Below are positions 13,561 through 21,715 of a stretch of DNA of 57,052 bases, piece after piece; position 1 is the first letter of the stretch; each line of letters begins with the position of its first letter. Source of the DNA: Planctomycetota bacterium (GTDB taxonomy: Bacteria; Planctomycetota; UBA1135); assembly GCA_030749235.1 (NCBI GenBank), contig JASMKM010000009.1, forward strand, positions 1-57,052, read 5' to 3'. A model generated the notes under the pieces. The model searched no databases. It worked only from the letters and a program-made list of their open reading frames with translations, and was not told the origin of the DNA. The position numbers were made by a program, and so were the translations under genes.

Positions 13561-13915
13561 GCGGGGCGAGGCTTCTTCTTAAAGGTAATGAATTAAGAAT
13601 TCGTCGTAGTAGTATAGACGACGACCGATTGTGGAGAAAGCCAGAAAGCCGCTCGTAAGACACACAATAAAAAGGGTTTACGGGAGGCTGTTTGGATTTT
13701 GTTGGGGCCTAGGCCCTGTGCAATCCGCGGGAGGGCTTGTGGAAAGACCAGGCGGTTTTCAACGGGCCCAGAAAGTGACTTCTGGTCTTGTGGGGAAGTG
13801 TGAAAAAGCACAGCTGTTTTGACCAAGCTTTGCCCTGTTTTGCACAGGTTTTCCCAGGCAAGAGAAACCCCCGTCCGCCTCAAGAGCGCACGGGGGGTTG
13901 CGGAAAAAAGCAAAA
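13561..13915. other. Putative chromosomal origin (oriC) between dnaA and dnaN
   Basis: A 355-bp gene-free spacer. It has several DnaA-box-like 9-mers close to TTATCCACA/TGTGGATAA: TGTGGAGAA at 13630, TGTGGAAAG at 13738, TGTGGGGAA at 13789 and TTTTGCACA at 13838, plus GTTTTCAAC at 13755. Reading the minus strand from the box at 13638, a GC-rich stretch is followed by CTATACTACTACGACG and then an AT-rich segment. This is the box - GC - DnaA-trio order of the Bacillus-type basal unwinding system. The 5' part near 13865-13899 is the dnaA terminator. Assignment as origin is inferred from gene context and these motifs. No box is a perfect match. Confidence 0.6.
13865..13899 (-). terminator. Probable dnaA terminator
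   Basis: On the minus strand AACCCCCCGT, a 15-nt loop and ACGGGGGTTT form a GC-rich stem with one bulge, followed by TCTCTTG. It lies 17 bases past the dnaA stop and would insulate dnaA from the origin-like region. Confidence 0.6.
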
Positions 13916-15319
13916 TCAGCTGTTTCTGACTCGGCGTTCTAGATCGGCCAATAAGGAGGAGAACTCGCCATCGACACGACGACGTTTCTCCATTTTCTCG
14001 ATGGCGTAAACCGCGGTGCTGTGATCGCGACCACCGAAGTAGCCACCGATTTCTTCCAGCGACAAATCGGTCATTGAGCGCGCCAGAAACATCGCCACCT
14101 GACGTGGGTAGACAATCGACTTGGTCCGGCTCTTAGACTGCAGGTCCGCCAGGCGTACCCCGAAATGCGTGATGACAACGGTGATGATGTCGTCCATGCG
14201 AACGATCCGGTTCAGTTGCGCGGTGCGTTCCGACCCCAGGGCCTGGCGAGCCAAAGGCAAGCTGATCGGCAGGTTGTGCAACATGGCCAGCGCGTGCAGA
14301 TGAGTGAGCGTGCCTTCTAGCTCGCGCACATTGGAGTCCACATATTCGGCGATGAAATGGGCGATTTCGTCCGGCAAGTTAATGCCGATGCGATCAGCCT
14401 TGCGGCGCAAGATGGCGACCCGAGTCTCAAAACATGGAGTCTCGATTTCGGCCACCAGTCCCCACTTGAAGCGACTTACGAGCCGCTCCTGTAGGGCAGG
14501 AATGTCGCCCGGGGGGGCGTCGGAAGACAACACAATCTGCTTGTTCGCATTGTGCAAAGCATTGAAGGTATGGAAGAACTCCTCCTGCGTGCGCTCTTTG
14601 TTGGCGAGCAGTTGGATGTCATCCACGACCAGCACATCGACGTTCCGGTAACGCTCACGGAAGTGCATGATGCTGCCTTGCTGAATCGAGCTGACGAAGT
14701 GGTTGACAAACTCTTCGCAAGACAGGAAGGCAATCCGCACCGTAGGATTGTTCATCCGCAGTCGGTGGGCAATGGATTGCATGAGGTGAGTCTTACCTAG
14801 ACCCACCAGCCCATGTAGGAATAGCGGATTGAAGGCTTCGGCTGGGCGGTCAGCGACACCATGGGCAGCGGCGTGGGCGAAGCGGTTGCACGGGCCAACG
14901 ACAAAGTTGTCGAACTTGTATTCGTCGTTGAGTAGCAGAGGTTCAGCTGTTGGGCACTCGGGTGCGGCGGGCTCCATCTCCAGGGTCGCTTCCGTCTCGG
15001 AAATAGCGGGCATGGGAGGAGCGGTGACCGTGGCATTGAGATCTTCGGGGGGGAGAATCTGCTCGATATCGAGCTCGTTGACCTCCAGATCGCAACTGGT
15101 CACCTCGAGAGCACCACAAATGTGAGTTAAGTGCCGATCCCGAATACGTTCTTGGTGAAGCGAAGACGGGACGGAGAGCTTGGCGACGCCAGATTCAATG
15201 GCGACAAGTTCTGCACCGCGCAACCAACCATCGACCTCGGCGGGCCCCAAGCTTTCCTCCAGGGCGCACAAGGCGGCCTGCCAGGCTTGGGGCAAATTGT
15301 GGTTCAAGGGGGCTTGCAC
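13916..15319 (-). CDS. dnaA: Chromosomal replication initiator DnaA
   Basis: AAA+ protein that binds DnaA boxes and melts the origin (467 residues). Domain I is at the N-terminus (LNHNLPQAWQAALCALEES). A Glu/Pro/Ala-rich linker covers roughly 90-125. The AAA+ core has YKFDNFVVGPCNRFA, Walker A GLVGLGKTHL (about residue 170) and Walker B VLVVDDIQLL (about 228). Domain IV carries the DNA-binding signature FGGRDHSTAVYAIEKM near 425. The start lies just downstream of an inverted pair of DnaA-box-like words (15407-15434), which suggests autoregulation. A terminator-like hairpin follows the stop. Confidence 0.97.
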   Translation of the reverse strand: MQAPLNHNLPQAWQAALCALEESLGPAEVDGWLRGAELVAIESGVAKLSVPSSLHQERIRDRHLTHICGALEVTSCDLEVNELDIEQILPPEDLNATVTAPPMPAISETEATLEMEPAAPECPTAEPLLLNDEYKFDNFVVGPCNRFAHAAAHGVADRPAEAFNPLFLHGLVGLGKTHLMQSIAHRLRMNNPTVRIAFLSCEEFVNHFVSSIQQGSIMHFRERYRNVDVLVVDDIQLLANKERTQEEFFHTFNALHNANKQIVLSSDAPPGDIPALQERLVSRFKWGLVAEIETPCFETRVAILRRKADRIGINLPDEIAHFIAEYVDSNVRELEGTLTHLHALAMLHNLPISLPLARQALGSERTAQLNRIVRMDDIITVVITHFGVRLADLQSKSRTKSIVYPRQVAMFLARSMTDLSLEEIGGYFGGRDHSTAVYAIEKMEKRRRVDGEFSSLLADLERRVRNS

Positions 15320-15406
15320 GTGAAATTTAGACTGGGACAGCGCTAAACCTTTTGAATGAAATAGGTTAGCAGCGGTCTAGGGGTGGGCAGCAATTTAGGG
15401 CGGCGC

Positions 15407-15434
15407 TGTTGATAACCCAAAAAAGTTTTCAACA
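15407..15434. promoter_or_regulatory. Inverted DnaA-box-like pair upstream of dnaA
   Basis: TGTTGATAAC (15407-15416) and GTTTTCAACA (15425-15434) are inverted copies that differ at one position, eight bases apart, in the 143-bp spacer between dnaA and the cysteine desulfurase gene. Each is one or two changes from TGTGGATAA. GTTTTCAAC also occurs in the dnaA-dnaN spacer at 13755. A DnaA autoregulatory site is a reasonable reading. Confidence 0.4.
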
Positions 15435-15462
15435 AAACTCATAAGCTCCCTAAAGGTAATAA

Positions 15463-16629
15463 CTACCGATTTGCGACTTCGTATAGCCGCAGAAGCAACC
15501 TGGAAAGTCGTTGACCGAGGGATGGGAGTTCGGAAGGCTCGAACTCGGGCCCAAAACTGAGCCTGCAGGTGGCCATGGCAGTATTCTCGTCAAGCCCAGC
15601 GGCAAGCAGTACTGGCGATGCTTGGGCGGCGCCTGAAGAGCATGCGGACCCCGCAGAAGCCTCGATCCCTTCGGCATCCAAGGCTGGAATCAGTAGACGA
15701 CCATCCAGACCAGGAAAGGAGAGGTTCAGTGTATTGGGTAAAGATTCTTGAGAGTCTTCGGGGTGGTTGCACGTGAATGGAATCTTCTCCTTATTCAAAT
15801 GTTGAAGCAGATCCCGTCGCCAACAACGGCTACGCTCGGCGAAATCCTGTTGCTCCTCCATAGCCAACCGCAGCGCCACCGCGAGGCTTGCGGCTAAGGC
15901 AGGCGACTCGGTTCCCGAGCGGCGGTTGTATTGTTGTCCTCCACCGACTTGCAGCGGTGAGATCATTGTGTTCTCGGTGGCACGCAGCACACCGATTCCT
16001 TTGGGTGCCCCGAACTTGTGCCCCGACAAGGACAAGGTCGTGGCGGAAGCCAAAGCGGGAAGCCACGGCAGCTTGCCGAATCCTTGGGCGGCGTCGACAT
16101 GCCAACCATGGTCGAAGTCGGTTGTCTCTCCTAGCTGTTGCAGCGGCTGCACCGCGCCCGTTTCGTTGTTGGCCCACTGCACCACTGTCAAAGTATTCGC
16201 GTGGTTGCCAATCATCGCCAAGACCGACTCGATGTCGACGACGGCATTGCCATCGATGTCGACAAGGTTCAGGTTGAATCCTTGTTTTTGCAGGCGCTTG
16301 AGCGGCGCCAAGGCCGCTGGATGTTCCGCACGCGAAGCGACCAGAAGGGGCTTTTCAGCCTTGAATTCGGCCATTGCAGCGGCCATGCCCAATACCGCCA
16401 AGTTGTTCGCTTCCGTCGCACCGCTTGTGAAGATGATGTCGCGCGGTGCGCATTGCAGGCATTCGGCGACTTCACCGCGCGCGTTCTCTAGAACTGCATG
16501 CGCGCGACGACCACTGCGATGGATCGCAGCCGGATTGCCGCGTGTATCACGCTCCACCGCCACGAAGGCATCAAGGGCTTCGGGGCGTACGCCCAAGCCG
16601 GCGTTCGCATCGAGGTAGAACCTATTCAG
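15463..16629 (-). CDS. Cysteine desulfurase (NifS/IscS-like)
   Basis: PLP enzyme that takes sulfur from cysteine for Fe-S clusters or thio-modifications. It shows FTSGATEANNLAVLG, EHPAALAPLKRL, VQWANNETGAVQPL, HVDAAQGFGKL, the PLP lysine in LSLSGHKFGAPKGIGVL, GGGQQYNRRSGTES and the catalytic cysteine in SAGSACSSGAA. The conserved N-terminal strand (here FYLDANAGLGVRPEAL) lies upstream of the first ATG, GTG or TTG in the frame (TTG 16596). Extension upstream reaches a CTG at 16629 preceded by GGAAGGGG, overlapping the parA stop by eight bases. I annotate that CTG as the start with low certainty. The gene is 388 codons with this start. Confidence 0.85.
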   Translation of the reverse strand: MNRFYLDANAGLGVRPEALDAFVAVERDTRGNPAAIHRSGRRAHAVLENARGEVAECLQCAPRDIIFTSGATEANNLAVLGMAAAMAEFKAEKPLLVASRAEHPAALAPLKRLQKQGFNLNLVDIDGNAVVDIESVLAMIGNHANTLTVVQWANNETGAVQPLQQLGETTDFDHGWHVDAAQGFGKLPWLPALASATTLSLSGHKFGAPKGIGVLRATENTMISPLQVGGGQQYNRRSGTESPALAASLAVALRLAMEEQQDFAERSRCWRRDLLQHLNKEKIPFTCNHPEDSQESLPNTLNLSFPGLDGRLLIPALDAEGIEASAGSACSSGAAQASPVLLAAGLDENTAMATCRLSFGPEFEPSELPSLGQRLSRLLLRLYEVANR

Positions 16630-17557
16630 CTTCCCCTTCCAGGAGTGGCTCCGAAGTTGGAGCGGCGACTACAGGGGTGGTGACCGGCGGTGCGGCGTGC
16701 GAGGCCACAACATCTTCCGTGACCACCGGCGACTGAGCCTCGGTTTTGGGCGCCGCTTGTTTAGCGACACTCTTCTTGGTTCCGGCCAAACCGATGCGCG
16801 CAGAGAGTTCGGCGGCAATCTCGCGGAACTGATCGGCCGCAGCGCTGTCGGGCGCATACTCGAAGATTGTCAGACCATGGCTCGGCGCTTCGGCAAGACG
16901 CACGTTGACGCGCACCTGGGTCGGAAAGACGAGTTCTCCGAAATGATGATTTAATTCCTCGACGACTTCGCGCGAAAGGTTGCGTTGCTTGCTGAAAAGC
17001 CCGACCAGGATGCCAGCCATTTCGATGCTTGGGTTCAAGCGACGCTTGACGCGCTCGAGCACGTCCAATAACTGGGCCATGCCTTGCAGCGCGAAGAACT
17101 CTGCCTGCAGAGGAACGATGACGAAATCCGAAGCGACCAAGGCGTTAAGGGAAAGCGTGCCCAAGGAAGGTGGGCAATCCAGCAACACAAGGTCGGGCGC
17201 ATCCTTAGAGCGCGCCAAATCGTGAAGAGCCAAGCGCAAGATTCCCTCGCGCCCGATTTCGTTAGCTAACTCACTCTCGGCGCCAGTCAGGTCGAGGTTG
17301 GTTGGTGCGATCGAAAGACCTTCCGTTTGAGTCGGCTGGCTGACGTCGGCAAAAGCGTGACCCTGGGTGAGCAAGGTGTAAACCGACGGATCGCCTGGCT
17401 CAGGCATACGGTCGAAGCTGATGGATAGGTGAGCCTGTGGATCTAAATCGACCAGCAAAACCCGAAGGCCCTGCTGCGCCAATGCTGCGCCGATATTGGC
17501 GCACGAGGTGGTCTTACCGACCCCACCCTTTTGATTAATGATGGAAAGGACCTGCAC
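16622..17557 (-). CDS. parA: Chromosome partitioning ATPase ParA/Soj
   Basis: Nucleoid-bound ATPase that moves ParB-parS complexes during chromosome segregation (311 residues). The deviant Walker A NQKGGVGKTTSCANI (residues 8-22), VDLDPQAHLS, DLVLLDCPPSLGTLSLNAL and VPLQAEFFALQG are all present. After about residue 255 comes a roughly 55-residue Ala/Pro/Val/Glu-rich tail ending LLEGEAE, which is longer than in typical Soj. ParB is not adjacent: parB lies 5.5 kb away on the other strand. The gene follows the BshC-like gene after 18 bases and overlaps the cysteine desulfurase frame. Confidence 0.93.
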   Translation of the reverse strand: MQVLSIINQKGGVGKTTSCANIGAALAQQGLRVLLVDLDPQAHLSISFDRMPEPGDPSVYTLLTQGHAFADVSQPTQTEGLSIAPTNLDLTGAESELANEIGREGILRLALHDLARSKDAPDLVLLDCPPSLGTLSLNALVASDFVIVPLQAEFFALQGMAQLLDVLERVKRRLNPSIEMAGILVGLFSKQRNLSREVVEELNHHFGELVFPTQVRVNVRLAEAPSHGLTIFEYAPDSAAADQFREIAAELSARIGLAGTKKSVAKQAAPKTEAQSPVVTEDVVASHAAPPVTTPVVAAPTSEPLLEGEAE

Positions 17558-17575
17558 AGCTCTAGAATAGCGAAA

Positions 17576-18550
17576 TCAGGTGGGCATCTGCACCTTTTCC
17601 TTGCCAACACAACCCTGCAGGGTTGTTATATAGGCGGAAAAGTCGTGATAATCCAACTGGAAGCCTGCAATCGCTGTTATCAGCGACAATCCATGCTCCT
17701 GAGCCTGTTGATGTGGTCGGATTGCCTGCGCCAGGGCATGCAGTCTGGTATTACGGATTCCGACCCGATTGCGACCTGATCGATCAGCGCGCTCAGCGAA
17801 TTCTTCCACCGCGCTTCGTACATCGCGTCGGAGCCTGAGCCAGGAGCCAGTCAAGCGTGCGTCGACCTCTTCAGCCAATGGTTTTAGCGCCGCCAAGTGG
17901 GACTCGTTGTCCTTCTGGAAGGCTTTCACCCGCTTACCCAATTCGCCAGCCGGCACGACAGGCAGTTGCTCCTTGCAGAAAGACTCTCCTTGGAGAACCA
18001 TTTCAATTGGCAAACCAAGCTCCTTCATGGCCACTTGGTGACGGCGATCGAACCAAGTGATTCCGCTGTCTCGAAGAGCAAGGCTTTTGGCGTCGGTGAC
18101 CGACTTGCCCCCACGCCGAATCGGCTCGATATGGAGATCCGGGAACCAGCGCGACCAGAGTTCTTGTGCCGACTCCAGTGGAGTCTGCAATGGCTTCGGC
18201 AGCAAGCAATCCATCGCGTCGGCTAGTTCCGCAGTCTGCGGCAGGCTATCGAGCAAGGCTTCGGAGATCGCGACGTGCGAGCCACAACCGAGCCTGCCGT
18301 GATCCGGAATATCCAAGTGGACGACGTCCCCGTTCGAATTCTGCACAGGAAGACGCAAGTCACGCACCCCGGTGAGGTTGTCGTCAAGAATCAAGCGCAC
18401 TTGAGGCGGCGCCTGTCCATCTTTCGCCGACGCCTGGGCTGCAGCGAAGGCGCGAAGAATCCGGTTCAACAACAGCAAGCGGCCGCCGGCAAAGCTGGGG
18501 GCGTGGATGACCGTGAAGTCGTCAATGACGGGCCCTGCCTGGGCGGTCAT
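17576..18550 (-). CDS. Short BshC-like protein (putative cysteine-adding enzyme family)
   Basis: A 324-residue protein I can relate only by pattern to BshC, which adds cysteine in bacillithiol synthesis. The order fits: a GGRLLLLNRILRAFAAA segment in place of the BshC GGPLYTLYK block, PPQVRLILDDNLTGVRDLRLP in place of the FWxATEDHD block, MKELGLPIEMVLQGE in the middle, a helical arm (AVEEFAERADRSGRNR), and a closing IRPHQQAQEHGLSLI resembling the C-terminal PxxxPQER region. It is about 200 residues shorter than usual and the ATED-H residues are not kept, so catalytic activity is doubtful. It overlaps pyrF by four bases and precedes parA. The alternative is an unrelated uncharacterised protein. 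Confidence 0.5.
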   Translation of the reverse strand: MTAQAGPVIDDFTVIHAPSFAGGRLLLLNRILRAFAAAQASAKDGQAPPQVRLILDDNLTGVRDLRLPVQNSNGDVVHLDIPDHGRLGCGSHVAISEALLDSLPQTAELADAMDCLLPKPLQTPLESAQELWSRWFPDLHIEPIRRGGKSVTDAKSLALRDSGITWFDRRHQVAMKELGLPIEMVLQGESFCKEQLPVVPAGELGKRVKAFQKDNESHLAALKPLAEEVDARLTGSWLRLRRDVRSAVEEFAERADRSGRNRVGIRNTRLHALAQAIRPHQQAQEHGLSLITAIAGFQLDYHDFSAYITTLQGCVGKEKVQMPT

Positions 18551-19449
18551 GGGCGCGTGCCGGAGACGCAGCTGAGCTGCTCCTTCATTTCAACAACAGC
18601 CATCTCCGTTCGCTCTTCCCAAGTTTTGAGATTCTGCAAATCCTCGCGTTGGAAGGCGAAGAGAATCGAGCGGCTGGCGTTAACCACCGCACCCTGCCCT
18701 TGACCGTCGAAGGCAGAGCTCAGCCCATCAGCGGTACCCCCTTGAAAGCCAAAGCCGGGCAACAACAGGAGCGCTTTGGGCATCAAACTGCGGAAGTGCG
18801 CGAGTTCTTGTGGTCGCGTAGCGCCAACGACGGCACCGATTGAGGACCAGCCCGATTCCCCGCACCGCGTGCTGCCCCATTCAGCGACTTGGCCAGCCAC
18901 GACATCGGCTAGCGGTGGGGTGCCATGATCCTGGAACAGTCCGGCACCGGGGTTGGAGGTCTTGACCAGGAAGAACAAGCCGGCCTTATGGGCATCGGCG
19001 GCCGCAAGGAAGGGTTCGGCGGCATCACTCCCTAGATAAGGGTTCACGGTCAGCGCATCGCAAGGTGGGAAGGCACCTTGAAATCCACCGCCCAGGAATG
19101 TCGAGGCATAGGCCTTAGAGGTTGAGCCGATATCGCCACGCTTGGCGTCCATTAGGACCAGCAAGCCGCGCTCCTTGGCATAGCTACAGGCGTCGGCCAT
19201 CGCATCAAAACCGGCGGCGCCGAGGATCTCGAAGAAGGCGCTCTGCGGCTTGATGATGGCGACATGCGGAGCGATGACATCGATCAGCGCACGGTGATAA
19301 TTTTTGAGTGCCTCAGCGGCGGCAGCGGGACCTGCCTGGACGCGGGAGGCGAAAGGCTCAGGTAGGGATTCCGGGCGTGGGTCCAAACCCACCATGGCGG
19401 GCGACCCTTTTGCTTCGATGGCTTGGTGTAGTCGGTCGGGGAACAACAT
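18547..19449 (-). CDS. pyrF: Orotidine 5'-phosphate decarboxylase, type 2
   Basis: Decarboxylates OMP to UMP, the last step of pyrimidine synthesis. The 300-residue TIM barrel has VGLDPRPESLP at the N-terminus, IIKPQSAFFEILGAAGF, the catalytic VLMDAKRGDIGSTSKAYA (Asp/Lys/Asp), DALTVNPYLGSDA, FFLVKTSNPGA and PGFGFQGG. Length and the AKRGDIG form identify the longer type-2 (PyrF/UMPS-like bacterial) group. It starts 15 bases after hemW and its stop overlaps the next start by four bases. Confidence 0.93.
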   Translation of the reverse strand: MLFPDRLHQAIEAKGSPAMVGLDPRPESLPEPFASRVQAGPAAAAEALKNYHRALIDVIAPHVAIIKPQSAFFEILGAAGFDAMADACSYAKERGLLVLMDAKRGDIGSTSKAYASTFLGGGFQGAFPPCDALTVNPYLGSDAAEPFLAAADAHKAGLFFLVKTSNPGAGLFQDHGTPPLADVVAGQVAEWGSTRCGESGWSSIGAVVGATRPQELAHFRSLMPKALLLLPGFGFQGGTADGLSSAFDGQGQGAVVNASRSILFAFQREDLQNLKTWEERTEMAVVEMKEQLSCVSGTRP

Positions 19450-19464
19450 GATGATCCGGCAAAA

Positions 19465-20622
19465 CTATACCGACATACTCGGGTCGTCCGGGAGGAAACG
19501 CGTGAGGATGTCGTCGAGGATCAGCAGCCCGCGCTTGGTGGTGCGCAGGCGATCCCCACCCTTGTCACAAAGAATCTCTAGTAGACCCTGGTCGATGGAC
19601 TCCCGAATCTCCTTGCCGTGGACCTGCATCGGGTCGAGTCCAGACAAGCGCTGCGCGCGGGAAATCAATACCCCTTCATGAGGCAACCGCAAGCCCATCA
19701 TCAAATGATCAAACAACACGACTTCGGGGCTCAGCCGTTCCGACACCGCGACAGGGTCGGCGCCTTCATGGATTGCGGACTCATAGGTGTCAGGCAGTTC
19801 GATGTTGCGACGTCGGACCCCCTTAAGCCATCCCGCTGCACCGGCACCAATGCCGACGTAATCCAAGGACCGCCAATAGCTAAGGTTGTGCATCGAGGCC
19901 TCGCCCGCTTTAGCGAAGGCACTGACCTCATAGGCCTCGTAGCCGGCGGCTTCGTTCGCCTCGCGTGTGATCCCAAACATTGCCGCGCAAGTCTCTTCAC
20001 CCGCCGCCTTCCAACGACCTACATTCTTCAGGCGCGTCAACGCGGTGCCCGGCTCATAGCTCAGCTCATAACAGGAAAGATGTTCTGCGCCGAGCGCATG
20101 GATGGTCGTCAAGTCTTCGAGCCACTCCTCTTCCCCTTGCCCCGGGAAGGCATAGATTAAGTCAAGGTTGATGCGGCGGAACCCGACATCACGCGCGATT
20201 GCGAAGGCCTCTAAGGCTCCCTCAGGTGAATGCACGCGATCATAGGCCTGCAAAACTTCGGGCCGCAAGGACTGGACGCCAATCGAGAGTCGATTTACCC
20301 CCCCCTCGAATACTGCCCTTGCAGTGGCCTTATCCAGGGATTCGGGGTTGGCTTCCATTGTCGTCTCCAAGGACGATTCGCGAAACCCGCAAATCGTATC
20401 CAGCTCATCGAGGAAACGCCGAAGGAGGTCCGGCGGCAGGAGACTCGGTGTTCCCCCACCCAAAAAGACTGTCTGAGGCTTTAGGTCCGCAACACGCAAG
20501 CGTGCTTCGGTCAACACGGCATTGACGTGGCGCCTCAAGTCTTGGTTGGTGAAGGCATAACTATTAAAGTCACAATAGCGGCACTTGGAAACGCAAAATG
20601 GCATGTGCACATACAGTGACAC
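19465..20622 (-). CDS. hemW: Radical SAM heme chaperone HemW
   Basis: Radical SAM protein of the HemN/HemW family, thought to insert heme into respiratory proteins. The cluster motif is CVSKCRYCDF close to the N-terminus, followed by FLGGGTPSLLPPDLL, MEANPES, RLSIGVQSLRPEVLQAYDRVHS and LIYAFPGQGEEEWLEDL. GTG 20622 is preferred: an AGGAAG Shine-Dalgarno sits six bases upstream and translation then begins MSLYVHMPFCVSK, as is usual for HemW. The open frame extends to 20817, but those residues overlap the sigma factor gene and look non-native. HemW lacks the extra HemN cysteine arrangement, so an oxidative coproporphyrinogen role is unlikely. Confidence 0.9.
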   Translation of the reverse strand: MSLYVHMPFCVSKCRYCDFNSYAFTNQDLRRHVNAVLTEARLRVADLKPQTVFLGGGTPSLLPPDLLRRFLDELDTICGFRESSLETTMEANPESLDKATARAVFEGGVNRLSIGVQSLRPEVLQAYDRVHSPEGALEAFAIARDVGFRRINLDLIYAFPGQGEEEWLEDLTTIHALGAEHLSCYELSYEPGTALTRLKNVGRWKAAGEETCAAMFGITREANEAAGYEAYEVSAFAKAGEASMHNLSYWRSLDYVGIGAGAAGWLKGVRRRNIELPDTYESAIHEGADPVAVSERLSPEVVLFDHLMMGLRLPHEGVLISRAQRLSGLDPMQVHGKEIRESIDQGLLEILCDKGGDRLRTTKRGLLILDDILTRFLPDDPSMSV

Positions 20623-20656
20623 GCCATCTTCCTGAGGGAGTCCCTCGCGTATAGCC

Positions 20657-21658
20657 TTACTGAGCGTTGCGATGTTGTCCGGTTTTGCCGACACTTCCTG
20701 CACGACGCCCCGAGAACGGCAGAATCCGTTCTGGCGAGGCTCCTTGGACGACGTAGGCATGTAGCTTGCGCAGGGTATGGCTTTCGATTTGGCGTACGCG
20801 TTCGCGTGAGACACCAAGTTCGGCGGACACCGCCTCTAAGGTCGCGGGGTCTTGGTCATCGAGACCATAGCGCATGCGAAGCACGGATGCCTCGAGTGGA
20901 TCGATAATCTCGAGGATGTCGCGCAAGGTGGCGAGGGAATCCTCATGCATCACAATTTCGTCGGGGGTCTTGCAGTCGCGATTATGTTCACGATGCTGAC
21001 CTGACACGGAGTGCATTCCTTCGCTACCTAGAGAGGGCGCAGCCTCTTGACTACGCAAGGTCTGTTGCACGACCTTGGTGTTCTTCTTGGAGATCCCGAT
21101 CTTTTCGGCGACCTCCCGTGGCGAAGGGCGGTGACCATTGTCGTTCTCGATCTCGACCGAAACCCGATTCCACTTGGTCAGGATCTCGACCATATAGGAG
21201 GGCACACGCACATTTTTGACCGAGTTAATCAAGGCGCGGCGGATGGTCTGCTGAATCCACCAAGTCGCGTAGGTCGAGAAGCGGAAGCCAGCTTCTGGGT
21301 CGAACTTCTCAATGCCCTTCAAAAGGCCGACATTACCTTCGGCAATCAAGTCAGGGAGGGTAAGCCCACGATTGCGGAATCGCTTAGCCACAGATACGAC
21401 CAGGCGCAAGTTCGCGCGAATCATCTCCTCGCGGGCCTCCTCGTCGCCCTTTTGGACAAGACGGCCTAGGTGGACTTCACGCTCCGCATTGAGTAGCGGA
21501 ACTTCGTCGATTTCACGAAGGTATGTATCTAGACAGCGGTCGGAAGCGATGGGTTGGCTCCAGGTGGATGAAATGGGGTGAGGTGTAGGCTTCACCCGCA
21601 CCTCTACGACCTTTTCGGCAAGCGAAGTGTTCCACTTTAGATTTTGCAAATCCGACAA
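20657..21658 (-). CDS. Primary-type sigma-70 factor (RpoD/RpoS group)
   Basis: Directs RNA polymerase to promoters. Region 1.2 has DTYLREIDEVPLLNAEREVHLG. Region 2 has ANLRLVVSVAKRFRNRGL, LPDLIAEGNVGLLKGIEKFDP and FRFSTYATWWIQQTIRRAL. Region 3 has RPSPREVAEKIGISKK. Region 4 has RMRYGLDDQDPATLEAVSAELGVSRERVRQIE. The region 2.4 helix reads WWIQQTI rather than WWIRQAI, so a group 2 factor is possible. No ATG lies near region 1.2. TTG 21658, with AGGGG five bases upstream, is the most plausible start (333 residues). The frame stays open to 22015 but that part is antisense to the HPr-domain gene. It heads the run hemW - pyrF - BshC-like - parA. Confidence 0.9.
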   Translation of the reverse strand: MSDLQNLKWNTSLAEKVVEVRVKPTPHPISSTWSQPIASDRCLDTYLREIDEVPLLNAEREVHLGRLVQKGDEEAREEMIRANLRLVVSVAKRFRNRGLTLPDLIAEGNVGLLKGIEKFDPEAGFRFSTYATWWIQQTIRRALINSVKNVRVPSYMVEILTKWNRVSVEIENDNGHRPSPREVAEKIGISKKNTKVVQQTLRSQEAAPSLGSEGMHSVSGQHREHNRDCKTPDEIVMHEDSLATLRDILEIIDPLEASVLRMRYGLDDQDPATLEAVSAELGVSRERVRQIESHTLRKLHAYVVQGASPERILPFSGRRAGSVGKTGQHRNAQ

Positions 21659-21715
21659 AAGATCCCCTGCAAGTTGCCGCAATGAGACAATAGGTCGCCG
21701 CCAAAGCCCTCTTTT

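Noticed and set aside
12974-13596. Plus-strand frames opposite dnaN
   Set aside because: dnaN is complete in the minus strand and these frames overlap each other and have no family pattern.
15926-16618. 230-codon plus-strand open frame opposite the cysteine desulfurase
   Set aside because: The opposite strand has all cysteine desulfurase motifs. The frame is Ser/Ala/Arg-rich low complexity typical of a shadow.
20622-20817. Longer hemW start at 20817
   Set aside because: The extra 65 residues overlap the sigma factor gene and lack HemW similarity. GTG 20622 has a good Shine-Dalgarno.
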